A DNA stretch of 64,000 bases from Solwaraspora sp. WMMD406 (GTDB lineage: Bacteria > Actinomycetota > Actinomycetes > Mycobacteriales > Micromonosporaceae), in the NCBI RefSeq assembly GCF_029626025.1, contig NZ_JARUBF010000001.1, positions 2,728,001-2,792,000 on the forward strand, read 5' to 3'. The stretch's first letter is position 1. Each line of letters opens with the position of its first letter. This document shows, in pieces, positions 45,643 through 54,743 of the stretch. Position numbers and translations under genes: made by a program. The notes beneath the pieces were generated by a model that saw only the letters and a list, made by a program, of their open reading frames with translations, had not been told where the DNA came from and did no database searches.

Positions 45643-45712
45643 GTGTCCGTGCCCGGCTCGGGCCGCGTCCTGTCCTCGTCACACTCCGTCCGACCTCTCC
45701 TGAGGGGCACTC

Positions 45713-46843
45713 GTGAGCAAGCCTGACGCTCCCGGTTACGACGTCTGTATCGCGGTCAACTACTACACCCCGTACGTCAGCGGACTCACCGAGGTCGCCA
45801 GGATCGTCGCCGAAGGGCTCGCAGGTCGGGGCTGGCGGGTGGCGGTGGTGGCCGCTCGGCACGATCCCGCGCTACCCCTGCGCGAGACGATCGGTGGGGT
45901 GGACGTCTTCCGGTGCCCCGTCGTGGCCTCCATCAGCCGTGGCCTGGTCAGCCCGTCCTTCGCCGGGACCGTCCGTCGACTGGCGCGACGTTCGCGGGTG
46001 CTCAACCTGCACCTGCCGATGCTCGAGGCGGGGCTGATCACCGCGCTGCCGTCGCGGACTCCGGTCGTCTCGACGTACCACATCGATCTGTGGCTGCCAC
46101 CGAGCCTGGTGACCCGGGCTGCGATGGCGGCGGTCGCGGTCTCGTCGAAGGTCACTCTTCGCCGGTCGGCCGCCGCGGTGGTCAACAGCGACGACCAGGC
46201 CGAGCACTCGATGATGTGGCCGCTGCTGCGGGACATGCCACGGCACTCGATCGCGGCGCCCTGCATGGATCGCCGCGGCGGCCAGCCCGCGTACCGGCAG
46301 ACCAGCGGACCGCACATCGGATTTCTCGGGCGCATCGTGCCGGACAAGGGCCTGGAGTACCTCGTCACGGCCTTCAGCGAGATCGCCGATCCGGACGCTC
46401 GTCTGCTGGTGGGCGGTGACTACCTCACCGTGGCGGGCGGCAGCGTGATCGCGCAGATCCGGCAGGCCGCCGCGCGTGATCCCCGCATCCAGATCCTCGG
46501 TCTGCTGCGCGATCGCCAGATCAACGACTTCTACGCCTCGATCGACGTGTTCGCCCTGCCGTCGATCGCCGAGTCGTTCGGCATAGCGCAGGTCGAGGCG
46601 ATGATGTGCGGTGTCCCGTCGGTCACGACGGACCTGCCGGGCGGCCGGTATCCGGTGCTGGCCACCGGCATGGGCGCGATCGTCACGCCCCGTGATCCGG
46701 TGGAGTTGCACAAAGCCCTGCTCGACCTGCTCGACTGGGACGACGAAGCGCGTAAGCGCGGGGCGAACAGTGCCAGGGAACAGTTCGGGGTCGAGGGCTG
46801 CCTCGACCGGTATGCGGCCGTGTTCCGGCAGCACCTGAGTTGA
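45713..46843 (+). CDS. Glycosyltransferase family 4
   Basis: A 376-residue GT-B protein. The N-terminal domain opens VCIAVNYYTPYVSGLTEVAR, and the donor domain has GFLGRIVPDKGLEYLVTAF. The C-terminal Glu-x7-Glu region is ESFGIAQVEAMMCGVPSVTT. GTG at 45713 follows GAGGGG. It probably acts with the epimerase and UbiA-like enzyme upstream; donor and acceptor are not known. Confidence 0.85.
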   Translation: MSKPDAPGYDVCIAVNYYTPYVSGLTEVARIVAEGLAGRGWRVAVVAARHDPALPLRETIGGVDVFRCPVVASISRGLVSPSFAGTVRRLARRSRVLNLHLPMLEAGLITALPSRTPVVSTYHIDLWLPPSLVTRAAMAAVAVSSKVTLRRSAAAVVNSDDQAEHSMMWPLLRDMPRHSIAAPCMDRRGGQPAYRQTSGPHIGFLGRIVPDKGLEYLVTAFSEIADPDARLLVGGDYLTVAGGSVIAQIRQAAARDPRIQILGLLRDRQINDFYASIDVFALPSIAESFGIAQVEAMMCGVPSVTTDLPGGRYPVLATGMGAIVTPRDPVELHKALLDLLDWDDEARKRGANSAREQFGVEGCLDRYAAVFRQHLS

Positions 46844-46890
46844 CCGGCCCCGCTCGGCCCGGGTCGGTATCGAGCCGGGGTCGCCCGGCC

Positions 46891-47751
46891 TCAGCACAGC
46901 GCGTTTAGGAATGCGAGCTCCGCCTCAGCCTGCGGGGGGACCAGGTGTCCGATGTCGGGCAGCATCGTGACGGACGCGTGGGGCACGGTGGCATCGAGGC
47001 GTCTGTGGGTCTCCACCGAGTCGATCATGACGTCCAACCGTCCGAGGTGTACCTGCATCGGGATGGTCAGCCGCCGCAGCGTCTCGTCGTCGAACACGGG
47101 TAGCCCACCCATCCGATACCGGAAGTTGGTGGAAACCAGCAACATCCGGTCGATGACCTGCTTTGCCTCGGAGGGCGCCATGGCAGCCAGCGCGGGGCCG
47201 AGGATCATCGACAGCGATCGCCGCCGACCCGCGTCGCCGAACACGGTCAACAGCAGAGCACCGAGTACGGACCACCGTCGCTGTCGGCCGATGCCGCCCG
47301 GGCAGTAGAGCACCAGTCCGTCCACCCGGTCCGGTCGACGGGTGGCGTAGTCCAGTGCCAACCAGCCGCCCAGCGACATGCCGACGATCGCCACCCGACG
47401 CTGCCCGAGGACGTCCAGAACGGCGTCGAGCCACGCCGCGTACCGGTCCGATCCGAGCGGCGGTCGGGACGGCGCGCTGAACCCGGGTTCGCCGATGATG
47501 TCGATCGCGATCACCCGGAAGCGCTGGGTGAGATCGCCGGCTCGGCCGGTCCACAGCGCCGAGTTGCTTCCCGCGCCGTGGAGCAGCACCACTGCGGGCG
47601 CGTCGGGCGGGCCGCAGGTGATGACGAAGGTGTCGCCCTCCGGGGTCGGTACATGGCGTCGCTCGTGTTCCACCGGCCACGACGCCAGGACGCCACGGTA
47701 GTCCTCGGCCAGTAGGCGCGCACCGGCCTCGGACCGGTAGATGCTGCTCAT
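46891..47751 (-). CDS. Alpha/beta hydrolase
   Basis: A 286-residue single-domain hydrolase. The oxyanion-hole motif is VVLLHGAGSNSALW (about residues 54-67), the nucleophile elbow is GMSLGGW (Ser about 126), and the catalytic His is in LPDIGHLVPPQ. Asp is probably in HLGRLDVMIDS. The ATG at 47751 follows GGAAGGG. It is monocistronic and convergent with the GT4 gene. Substrate unknown; the family covers esterases, C-C hydrolases and lactonases. Confidence 0.85.
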   Translation of the reverse strand: MSSIYRSEAGARLLAEDYRGVLASWPVEHERRHVPTPEGDTFVITCGPPDAPAVVLLHGAGSNSALWTGRAGDLTQRFRVIAIDIIGEPGFSAPSRPPLGSDRYAAWLDAVLDVLGQRRVAIVGMSLGGWLALDYATRRPDRVDGLVLYCPGGIGRQRRWSVLGALLLTVFGDAGRRRSLSMILGPALAAMAPSEAKQVIDRMLLVSTNFRYRMGGLPVFDDETLRRLTIPMQVHLGRLDVMIDSVETHRRLDATVPHASVTMLPDIGHLVPPQAEAELAFLNALC

Positions 47752-47953
47752 GGTTCACCCTTCCACCGCGATGGAAGGCCTACTCTATACGGATTAAAAC
47801 ATCGCTGTCATGCCAAAGAATAGGGAAGTTTAGGGAGTGTTGAGGATGCTGATGTCCGAATGTCGGTGGCGGCGACGGACCACGGCCGTCGGATCCCCGC
47901 TGGTGACGCGCCGCGCGGCCCGGCTGGACCGCGCGGCGTCTTCGCTCACCAGA

Positions 47954-49135
47954 TCAGATGTACGCCGTGTTCGGCTCCAAGCCGCACAGCACCCGGCCGT
48001 AAAGCTCCAGGTTGGTGTTCGGATGCATCAACGCGTGCATGTTCAGCGTCTGCAGGTCGCGGTCGATCCGTTGAATCGGCACGTCCCGGTAGATCGACGT
48101 GCCGCCGCTGGCGGTCCGCAGGCGGCCGACGGCCGCCGCCGTCAACTGGAAGACCCGGCCCAGGCTCACCCGGGCGGAGGCCCGCTCCTGGACCGACCAC
48201 GGTGCGCCGGTGTCGCTCTTGTCGTCGACGGTGCTGGCCAGCCGGCGGGCGTGGAACTCCGCTTCGTCGACCTCCAGTGCCGACTCGGCGACCTGGAAGT
48301 GGGTCAACGGCGCTTCCCGCTGGCTGTCGTAGCTGGTGTAGCTGATCTTGCGTTCGGGCAGCCGGGTGAGGAATTCCTCCAGCCCGGCTCGGGCCAGGCC
48401 GATCGCCGCGCCGGTGAAGGTGGTGCAGCCGGTCGCCATCATCGGCTGGCGGTAGAGGCCGTGTGCGGCGTTGATACGCGAGGCGTACTGTTCGCTGAGG
48501 ACGGCGACCATCGGGATCAGCCGCTGCTGGGGGATGAAGACCTGCCGGGCCACCACGGTCACGCTGCCGGTGCCGCGCAGGCCGACGGTGTGCCAGTCGT
48601 CGACGATCTCCAGATCGGCCATCGGCACCATAGCCATCACCGGCCACTGAGTGCCGTCCGGTGCCGGACCCATCGCGATGATCGCCTGCCACTGGCTGTG
48701 CAGCGCGCCGCTGACGAAGCGCCACTGCCCGTTGAGCGTGAAACCACCGGCGGTCGGCTCGACGGCGGCCGAGGGGGTGAGCACCCCACACACCCGGATG
48801 TCCGGCGAGCTGAACACCTCGTCCTGGACCTCGTCGGGAAACAGGCAGGCCAGCCAGTTGCTGATCGACCAGACCGATGCCGTCCACGCCGCGGACCCGT
48901 CGCCCCGGCCGAGTTCGGTGATCACGTCGAGGACGGTGCGGGCGTCGCTCTCGTAACCGCCGTACCGGTGCGGGATGCGCATCCGGAGCACCCCGGAGGC
49001 GGTCATCGCTTCCAGGACCTCGTCGTGCAGCCGGCGGTTCTCCTCGTGCCAGAGGGCGTGCTTACGCAGCAGCGGCACCAGTTCGGCGGCTCGGCCGACG
49101 AGATCCGGACGATGTGGCGCTTGAGTGTCCAACAT
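47954..49135 (-). CDS. Acyl-CoA dehydrogenase-fold flavoprotein (monooxygenase-like)
   Basis: A 393-residue protein with the ACAD helical N-domain (RIPHRYGGYESDARTVLDV), the central beta domain (GGFTLNGQWRFVSGA, DDWHTVGLRGTGSVTV) and a C-terminal helical domain ending GGTSIYRDVPIQRIDRDL. The DWHTVGLRGTGS segment and the absence of the usual catalytic Glu region suggest the flavin-dependent oxidase/hydroxylase branch (HsaA/DszC-like), which works with reduced flavin. No reductase gene is adjacent. The ATG at 49135 follows CAGGAGG; the longer ORF lacks protein character. Confidence 0.8.
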   Translation of the reverse strand: MLDTQAPHRPDLVGRAAELVPLLRKHALWHEENRRLHDEVLEAMTASGVLRMRIPHRYGGYESDARTVLDVITELGRGDGSAAWTASVWSISNWLACLFPDEVQDEVFSSPDIRVCGVLTPSAAVEPTAGGFTLNGQWRFVSGALHSQWQAIIAMGPAPDGTQWPVMAMVPMADLEIVDDWHTVGLRGTGSVTVVARQVFIPQQRLIPMVAVLSEQYASRINAAHGLYRQPMMATGCTTFTGAAIGLARAGLEEFLTRLPERKISYTSYDSQREAPLTHFQVAESALEVDEAEFHARRLASTVDDKSDTGAPWSVQERASARVSLGRVFQLTAAAVGRLRTASGGTSIYRDVPIQRIDRDLQTLNMHALMHPNTNLELYGRVLCGLEPNTAYI

Positions 49136-49422
49136 GATGTCCTCCTGGAAGTCGCGATACGAACCCGTGGTGCGGCGCCCTCCGCACGGGTAGCCATCCT
49201 GAACCTGCCAGCTGATCGGCGGTGCGGCACCTTCCGGGTTGCGCACCCGAACGGAGTGGCCGGGTCCGCGACGGTGGTGCGCGCTCACCCGGTACCCGTG
49301 TTCCACGGAGGCGGAGTGAACCTCGACCACGCGCCGAGGTCACGGTGACCAGCTGGGAATTCTCAGCGCGCGCACAGCTGCCGCATACGATTCCGCGAGC
49401 CGGCTGCCTGACGCTCGGGACC

Positions 49423-51597
49423 ATGACCACGACACTGCCTGCGCCTGACGCGTCCGCTCCGGGACATCCGCCAGCCGACCCGGCGGGATCAGCGGCCGCC
49501 GCTGGCCGCGTACCGCTGACAACCCGCCTGATGCGCGGCCACGCCGAGGATCCCGCCTGGGCCCGCCCCGCGCTGTACGGCCTGCTCCTCGCCGCCGCCG
49601 GGCTGTACCTGTGGGGGCTCGGCCAGTCCGGTTGGGCCAACGCCTACTACTCGGCGGCGGCCCAGGCCGGCTCGCAGAACTGGACGGCGTTCTTCTTCGG
49701 CTCCTCCGACGCCGGCAACTCGATCACCGTCGACAAGCCGCCGGCCGCGCTGTGGCTGATGGCGCTGTCGGTACGGATGTTCGGGCTGAGTTCGTGGAGC
49801 ATCCTGATACCACAGGCACTCGCCGGCACCGCCGCCGTCGGCGTGCTGTACGCCACCGTCCGGCGCTGGTACGGCCCCGGAGCCGGCCTGCTCGCCGCGA
49901 CGATTCTCGCACTCACCCCGGTCACGGTGTTGATGTTCCGCTTCAACAACCCGGACGCGCTGCTCGTGCTGCTGCTGGTCGCCGGGGCGTACGCCATGGT
50001 ACGGGCGGTGGAGACCACCAGCACCCGGTGGATCCTGCTGGTCGGCGTGGCCGTCGGGTTCGGCTTTCTCACCAAGATGCTGCAGGCGCTGCTGGTGGTG
50101 CCGGGGTTCGCGCTCGTCTACCTCGTGGCCGCACCGACCTCGGTGCGTCGCCGGATCGGCCAGCTGCTCCTCGGTGGACTGGCGATGGTGCTTTCCGCTG
50201 GCTGGTGGATCGCGATCGTGGAACTCGTCCCGGCCGAGCACCGGCCGTACATCGGTGGTTCGCAGACCAACAGTGTCCTGGAGCTGACCCTCGGCTACAA
50301 CGGACTCGGTCGGATCACCGGCGAACAGGTGGGTTCGGTAGGCGGGGGCATGGGCGGCGGGTGGGGCCAGACCGGTGTGACCCGGCTGTTCGACCTGGAC
50401 AACGGTGGCCAGATCGCCTGGCTGCTACCGGCCGCGCTGATCCTGCTCGTCGTCGGGCTGGTGACGACCGTCCGAGCCGGCCGCACCGACCGCACCCGGG
50501 CCGGCTTCGTGCTGTGGGGTGGCTGGCTGGTCGTCACCGGCACCGTGTTCAGCTTCATGGCGGGCATCTTCCACGCGTACTACACGGTGGCCCTGGCGCC
50601 CGCCGTCGCCGCGTCGGTCGCCATGGGCGCGGCACTGATGTGGCGTCGTCGGCACCGCTACTGGGCATCGGCGGTGCTCGCCGGCACGGTGGCGATCACC
50701 GCCGGCTGGTCGTGGGTGCTGCTCGGCCGTAGTCCCGACTGGCAGCCGTGGCTGCGCGTCGCGGTCCTGGTCGTCGGGTTGACCTCGGCGGGGGTGTTGC
50801 TGCTCGCCGGACGGGCGACGACGCGGCTCGGTCTGCTGGTCGCCGGGCTCGCTTTGGCCGCCGTCCTGGCCGGGCCGGCCGGGTACGCGGCGGCGACGGC
50901 CACTACCGTCCACACGGGAGCGATACCGACGGCTGGTCCGGCCGGGTTTGGGCGGTCGGGCGGACCGGGCGGCGGATTCGGTGGTAACGGTCCCGGTGGT
51001 GGTCCCGGGGGTGGTGGTCCCGGCGGTGCCGTTCCTGGCGGTGCCGTTCCTGGCGGAGCCTTCGGCCCAGGGGGCGACTCCGGCACCGACGGCCAGCGCG
51101 ACGCTGGCGGTGGCGGCCCGGGCGGCGGCCCGACTGGTAGGGGCGACGGCGGCCGCCCGGATGCGGGCGGCGGTGCTCTGCCGGGTGCCGGTGGCCCGGC
51201 GGGAACCACTGGCGACCGCCTCGGCGGGGGCGGCATGGGCGGTCTGCTCGGGGCTCCGAGCGCCAGCGACGAGTTGGTCGAGGCGCTGCGCGCCGGGGCG
51301 GACGGCTACACCTGGGTCGCCGCAGCGGTCGGCGCCAACAACGCCGCCGGATATCAGTTGGCCAGTGAGCGACCGGTGATGGCCCTCGGGGGCTTCAACG
51401 GCAGCGATCCGTCGCCGACTCTGGAGCAGTTCCAGCGGTACGTCGCCGATGGCGAAGTCCATTACTTCATCGCTGGCTCACCGGGGCGCAGCGACTCCGG
51501 CAGCGACGAGGCGCACCAGATCGCCGAGTGGGTGGCGGAGACGTTCACCGCCGACGAGATCGGTGGGACGACCGTCTACGACCTCACGAACGGCTGA
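49423..51597 (+). CDS. GT39/ArnT-like membrane glycosyltransferase with Gly-rich linker
   Basis: A 724-residue protein with about 12 transmembrane helices. An extracytoplasmic first loop carries WANAYYSAAAQAGS and SITVDKPPAALW, the lipid-sugar-using C-type GT motif of actinobacterial ArnT-like proteins. A Gly/Pro-rich linker (about residues 510-610) follows, then a soluble domain of about 110 residues (VAAAVGANNAAGYQLASE). It uses a polyprenyl-phospho-sugar donor on the outer face. ATG at 49423 is the sensible start, since the upstream extension overlaps the divergent promoter region. A strong hairpin follows the gene. Confidence 0.85.
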   Translation: MTTTLPAPDASAPGHPPADPAGSAAAAGRVPLTTRLMRGHAEDPAWARPALYGLLLAAAGLYLWGLGQSGWANAYYSAAAQAGSQNWTAFFFGSSDAGNSITVDKPPAALWLMALSVRMFGLSSWSILIPQALAGTAAVGVLYATVRRWYGPGAGLLAATILALTPVTVLMFRFNNPDALLVLLLVAGAYAMVRAVETTSTRWILLVGVAVGFGFLTKMLQALLVVPGFALVYLVAAPTSVRRRIGQLLLGGLAMVLSAGWWIAIVELVPAEHRPYIGGSQTNSVLELTLGYNGLGRITGEQVGSVGGGMGGGWGQTGVTRLFDLDNGGQIAWLLPAALILLVVGLVTTVRAGRTDRTRAGFVLWGGWLVVTGTVFSFMAGIFHAYYTVALAPAVAASVAMGAALMWRRRHRYWASAVLAGTVAITAGWSWVLLGRSPDWQPWLRVAVLVVGLTSAGVLLLAGRATTRLGLLVAGLALAAVLAGPAGYAAATATTVHTGAIPTAGPAGFGRSGGPGGGFGGNGPGGGPGGGGPGGAVPGGAVPGGAFGPGGDSGTDGQRDAGGGGPGGGPTGRGDGGRPDAGGGALPGAGGPAGTTGDRLGGGGMGGLLGAPSASDELVEALRAGADGYTWVAAAVGANNAAGYQLASERPVMALGGFNGSDPSPTLEQFQRYVADGEVHYFIAGSPGRSDSGSDEAHQIAEWVAETFTADEIGGTTVYDLTNG

Positions 51598-51633
51598 CCT
51601 GCCGGACGACTCTGCCCGTTCCACCGGCCCCGG

Positions 51634-51668
51634 GCCGGCGACACCCGTAACCGACGGGTGTCGCCGGC
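51634..51668. terminator. Hairpin terminator
   Basis: GCCGGCGACACCCGT (51634-51648), loop AACCG, then the perfect complement (51654-51668): a 15-bp stem 36 bases after the GT39 stop. No T-tract. Confidence 0.85.
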
Positions 51669-51772
51669 TGCGGCTGTCGGCTGATCCGGAGCCGACGCGA
51701 CAACCCACGTTCATAGCCGGGGCACAGCTGGCCCGTAACCGTGGCCTAGGTTCGAACCGCACCGTTTCAGCC

Positions 51773-53164
51773 ATGTCCGCGACGACGTCTCCCACCAACC
51801 GGCCACCGACACCACAAGCGACCGCGACACCACGCCGCACCGACGCATCGTACCGGCTCCAACGGCACGGCACGGTCGGCGGACCGCCACCGGTGGTGGA
51901 CGTGGTCGTCCCGGTCCACAACGAGGAACGCGACCTGGCGGGCAGCGTACGGCGGCTGCACCGGCACCTCGACGCGACGTTTCCCTATCCGTTCCAGATC
52001 ACCATCGCCGACAACGCCAGCACCGACACCACCGGCCGCATCGCGGTCGCCCTGGCCGACGAACTGCCCCGGGTGAGCGCCGTACGGCTGGATCGCAAGG
52101 GCCGGGGCCGCGCGCTCGCGGCGGTCTGGTCGACCTCCACCGCGCCGGTGCTGGCATACACGGATGTCGACCTCTCCACCGATCTGGCCGCGCTGCTGCC
52201 ACTGGTCGCGCCGCTCATCTCGGGCCACTCCGATTTGGCCATCGGCAGTCGACTCGCCCGGAACTCGCGGGTGACCCGGGGCGCCAAACGCGAGATCATC
52301 TCGCGTGGCTACAACCTGTTGCTCCGGGGTGCGCTCGCGACCAGGTTCTCCGACGCCCAGTGCGGTTTCAAAGCGATCCGCAAGGATGTCGCCGACAGCC
52401 TGCTGCCCCTGGTCCGGGACACCGGATGGTTCTTCGACACCGAGCTGCTGGTCCTCGCCGAGCGGGCCGGGTTGCGGATTCACGAAGTCCCGGTCGACTG
52501 GGTGGACGATCCGGACAGCCGGGTCGACATCATGGCCACCGCCGTGGCCGACCTCAAAGGCATGGTACGGGTCGGCCGGGCACTGGCCACCGGCACACTG
52601 CCGCTGGCCGACCTGCGTCGCGAGTTCGGCCGCGTCCCGGCTCACCCGACCGCCGGTGCGCCTACCGGTACGCCTGCGGCCGACGTTCGGCATCCGGCCG
52701 GCGTACCGGCCGGACTCACCGGGCAGCTGGTCCGCTTCGTCGGTGTCGGTGTCGCCAGCACCCTCGCCTACATCGTGATCTTCGCCCTGACGCGGACCGT
52801 CGTCGACGCGCAGACCGCGAATCTGTCGGCCTTGCTGCTCACCGCGATCGGCAACACTGCGGCCAACCGGCGCTACACGTTCGGGATAGCCGGCCGAGGT
52901 CGCCTGATCCGGCACCACCTGCAAGGACTCGCCGTCTTCGCGCTGGGCCTGGCGCTGACCAGCGGATCGTTGGCGCTGCTCGGCGTCGTCACCCCGGATG
53001 CCGGGCGGATCGTCGAGCTGACGGTGCTGGTCGCGGCCAACCTGACCGCGACGCTACTGCGCTTCCTGCTGTTGCGGGGCTGGGTGTTCGGTCACCGTAC
53101 TTCCAGTTCCAACAGTGAACAGCCGTACTGGTTGACTCGTCGGGTGCCGTACATCCGCAGATAG
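51773..53164 (+). CDS. GT2-GtrA fusion glycosyltransferase
   Basis: About 463 residues. Residues 40-270 form a DPM1-like GT2 domain (VVDVVVPVHNEERDLAGSVR, ADNASTDTT, AYTDVDLSTDL for DxD, SDAQCGFKAIRKDVA). Residues 325-450 form a four-helix GtrA domain (GQLVRFVGVGVASTLAYIVI, ending LLLRGWVFGHR). Such fusions make or flip polyprenyl-phospho-sugars and often serve GT39 enzymes like the one upstream. The last 24 codons run into the convergent discoidin gene, so the native stop may have been lost. Confidence 0.88.
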   Translation: MSATTSPTNRPPTPQATATPRRTDASYRLQRHGTVGGPPPVVDVVVPVHNEERDLAGSVRRLHRHLDATFPYPFQITIADNASTDTTGRIAVALADELPRVSAVRLDRKGRGRALAAVWSTSTAPVLAYTDVDLSTDLAALLPLVAPLISGHSDLAIGSRLARNSRVTRGAKREIISRGYNLLLRGALATRFSDAQCGFKAIRKDVADSLLPLVRDTGWFFDTELLVLAERAGLRIHEVPVDWVDDPDSRVDIMATAVADLKGMVRVGRALATGTLPLADLRREFGRVPAHPTAGAPTGTPAADVRHPAGVPAGLTGQLVRFVGVGVASTLAYIVIFALTRTVVDAQTANLSALLLTAIGNTAANRRYTFGIAGRGRLIRHHLQGLAVFALGLALTSGSLALLGVVTPDAGRIVELTVLVAANLTATLLRFLLLRGWVFGHRTSSSNSEQPYWLTRRVPYIRR

Positions 53165-53541
53165 CGGGCGTCCACTCCGGGCATTCGCAGCGTGACGGTG
53201 CCACCCGTGCCGTTCTCGGTGGCGTACCGGGTGGTCCAGGTCCGCCCGTCACGCGACGTCTCCGCCCGGTACGCGGTGGCATGGGCGTGCTCCCAGTACA
53301 GGGTGACGCTGTCGACCCGCCAGAGTTGGCCGAGATCGACCTGGATCCACTGCGGATCGCTGAAGCCACTTCTCCATCTGGTGCCGTCGTCGTCGACGGT
53401 GGCTGACGCGGGCCAGGCCGGGCCTTCCATACCGGACGAGGTAACCGGCCGCCCCAGGGCAAGGTTGCGGCCCTGCGGATGCGGCCCTGCGGAAGCCCTT
53501 GCGGCGGCGGGTGGATCGGGCTGGTAAGCGGACGCCGGCAC
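53092..53541 (-). CDS. F5/8 type C (discoidin) domain protein
   Basis: A 149-residue protein that is almost only a discoidin jelly-roll: NLALGRPVTSSGMEG, ATVDDDGTRWRSG, DPQWIQVDLGQLWRVDSVTL and the C-terminal RYLRMYGTRRVNQYGCSLLE. These domains bind carbohydrates or lipids and are normally appended to secreted enzymes. No signal peptide is seen, so it may be a detached domain. The GTG starts four bases after the dehydrogenase stop, and its 3' end overlaps the GT2-GtrA gene by 73 bases in antisense. Confidence 0.75.
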   Translation of the reverse strand: MPASAYQPDPPAAARASAGPHPQGRNLALGRPVTSSGMEGPAWPASATVDDDGTRWRSGFSDPQWIQVDLGQLWRVDSVTLYWEHAHATAYRAETSRDGRTWTTRYATENGTGGTVTLRMPGVDARYLRMYGTRRVNQYGCSLLELEVR

Positions 53542-53545
53542 CAGG

Positions 53546-54550
53546 TCAGCGCACCAGCGCGTCGGGCCCGATGTGCTCCGCCGAGCCGGCCCGCGCGAAC
53601 GCGGTCAGGCTGGCGACCGTGGCCGACGCGATGTTGCGCAGCGCCTCCTCGGTGAAGAACGCCTGATGACCGGTGATCAGAACGTTGGGAAAGGTGACCA
53701 GCCGGGAGAACAGATCGTCGCCGAGCATCTGGTCGGACAGATCCTCGAAGAACAGGTCGGCCTCTTCCTCGTACACGTCGAGCCCGAGGTAGCCGATCTT
53801 TCCGCTCTTCAGACCCCGGATCACCGCGGCGGTGTCGACCAGCGCGCCTCGACTGGTGTTGATCAACATCACTCCGTCGCGCATTTGCGCGATCCGTTCC
53901 TCGTCGATCAGGTGATGGGTCTCCGGCGTGAGCGGGCAGTGCAACGTGACGATGTCCGATTCGGCGAGCAGCGTCGGCAGCGGAACGTAGCTCGCCCCGG
54001 CGGCGACCGCCTCGTCGGTCGGGTACGGATCTGCGGCGAGGACCCGACAGCCGAACCCGGCCATGATCCGGATGAACCGTACGCCGATCTTGCCGGTCCC
54101 GATCACGCCGACGGTCCGGCCGTGCAGGTCGAAACCGAGCAGACCGTTGAGGGCGAAGTTGTGCTCCCGGACCCGGTTGTACGCCCGGTGGATCTTGCGG
54201 TTCAGCGCCAGGATCAGCCCGGCGCAGTGCTCCGCCACCGCGTACGGCGAATAGCCCGGCACCCGGGTGACGGTCAGCCCGAGCCGACGCGCGGTGGCCA
54301 GATCGACGTGGTTGAACCCGGCCGAGCGCAGCGCGACCAGCCGTACGCCGCCTTGGGCGAGGGCCTCCAGCACGGTCGCGCCGAGGTCGTCGTTGACGAA
54401 TGCGCAGACCGCGTCGCAGCCGGTGGCCAGTTGCGCGGTCTCCGGAGACAGCCGGGGCTCCAGGTAGATCAGCTCGTGGCCCGCGCCGTCGTTGGCGGCG
54501 GTCAGGAACCGACTGTCGTACGGCTTGGTGCTGAAAACGGCGACGCGCAT
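53546..54550 (-). CDS. D-2-hydroxyacid dehydrogenase (D-lactate dehydrogenase-like)
   Basis: A 334-residue NAD-dependent enzyme. The Rossmann motif is [13 protein letters not shown] (about residues 146-158). Catalytic residues lie in [11 protein letters not shown] (Arg), LGLDVYEEE (Glu) and [14 protein letters not shown] (His). The FFEDLSD loop and overall length fit LdhA-type D-lactate dehydrogenases, reducing pyruvate to D-lactate or a related 2-oxoacid. ATG at 54550 follows GGAGGTGGAG. It is cotranscribed with the discoidin gene. Confidence 0.88.
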   Translation of the reverse strand: MRVAVFSTKPYDSRFLTAANDGAGHELIYLEPRLSPETAQLATGCDAVCAFVNDDLGATVLEALAQGGVRLVALRSAGFNHVDLATARRLGLTVTRVPGYSPYAVAEHCAGLILALNRKIHRAYNRVREHNFALNGLLGFDLHGRTVGVIGTGKIGVRFIRIMAGFGCRVLAADPYPTDEAVAAGASYVPLPTLLAESDIVTLHCPLTPETHHLIDEERIAQMRDGVMLINTSRGALVDTAAVIRGLKSGKIGYLGLDVYEEEADLFFEDLSDQMLGDDLFSRLVTFPNVLITGHQAFFTEEALRNIASATVASLTAFARAGSAEHIGPDALVR

Positions 54551-54743
54551 CGCTCCACCTCCGCGACCGACGCTATCGGTGCCCGGCACGGCGGGCGCGA
54601 CGGGGTCGACCGGCGATCCGGTGACCGCCGGCCCTGGCACCGGGCATCCCGGCCGGGACGCTGGCACGCGGGTTCACCTGTTGTCTGTCCGGCGCGCGCC
54701 CGGTGGTCGTCACCTCGTCGGCGGGCGCCCCTAAGACATCTGT

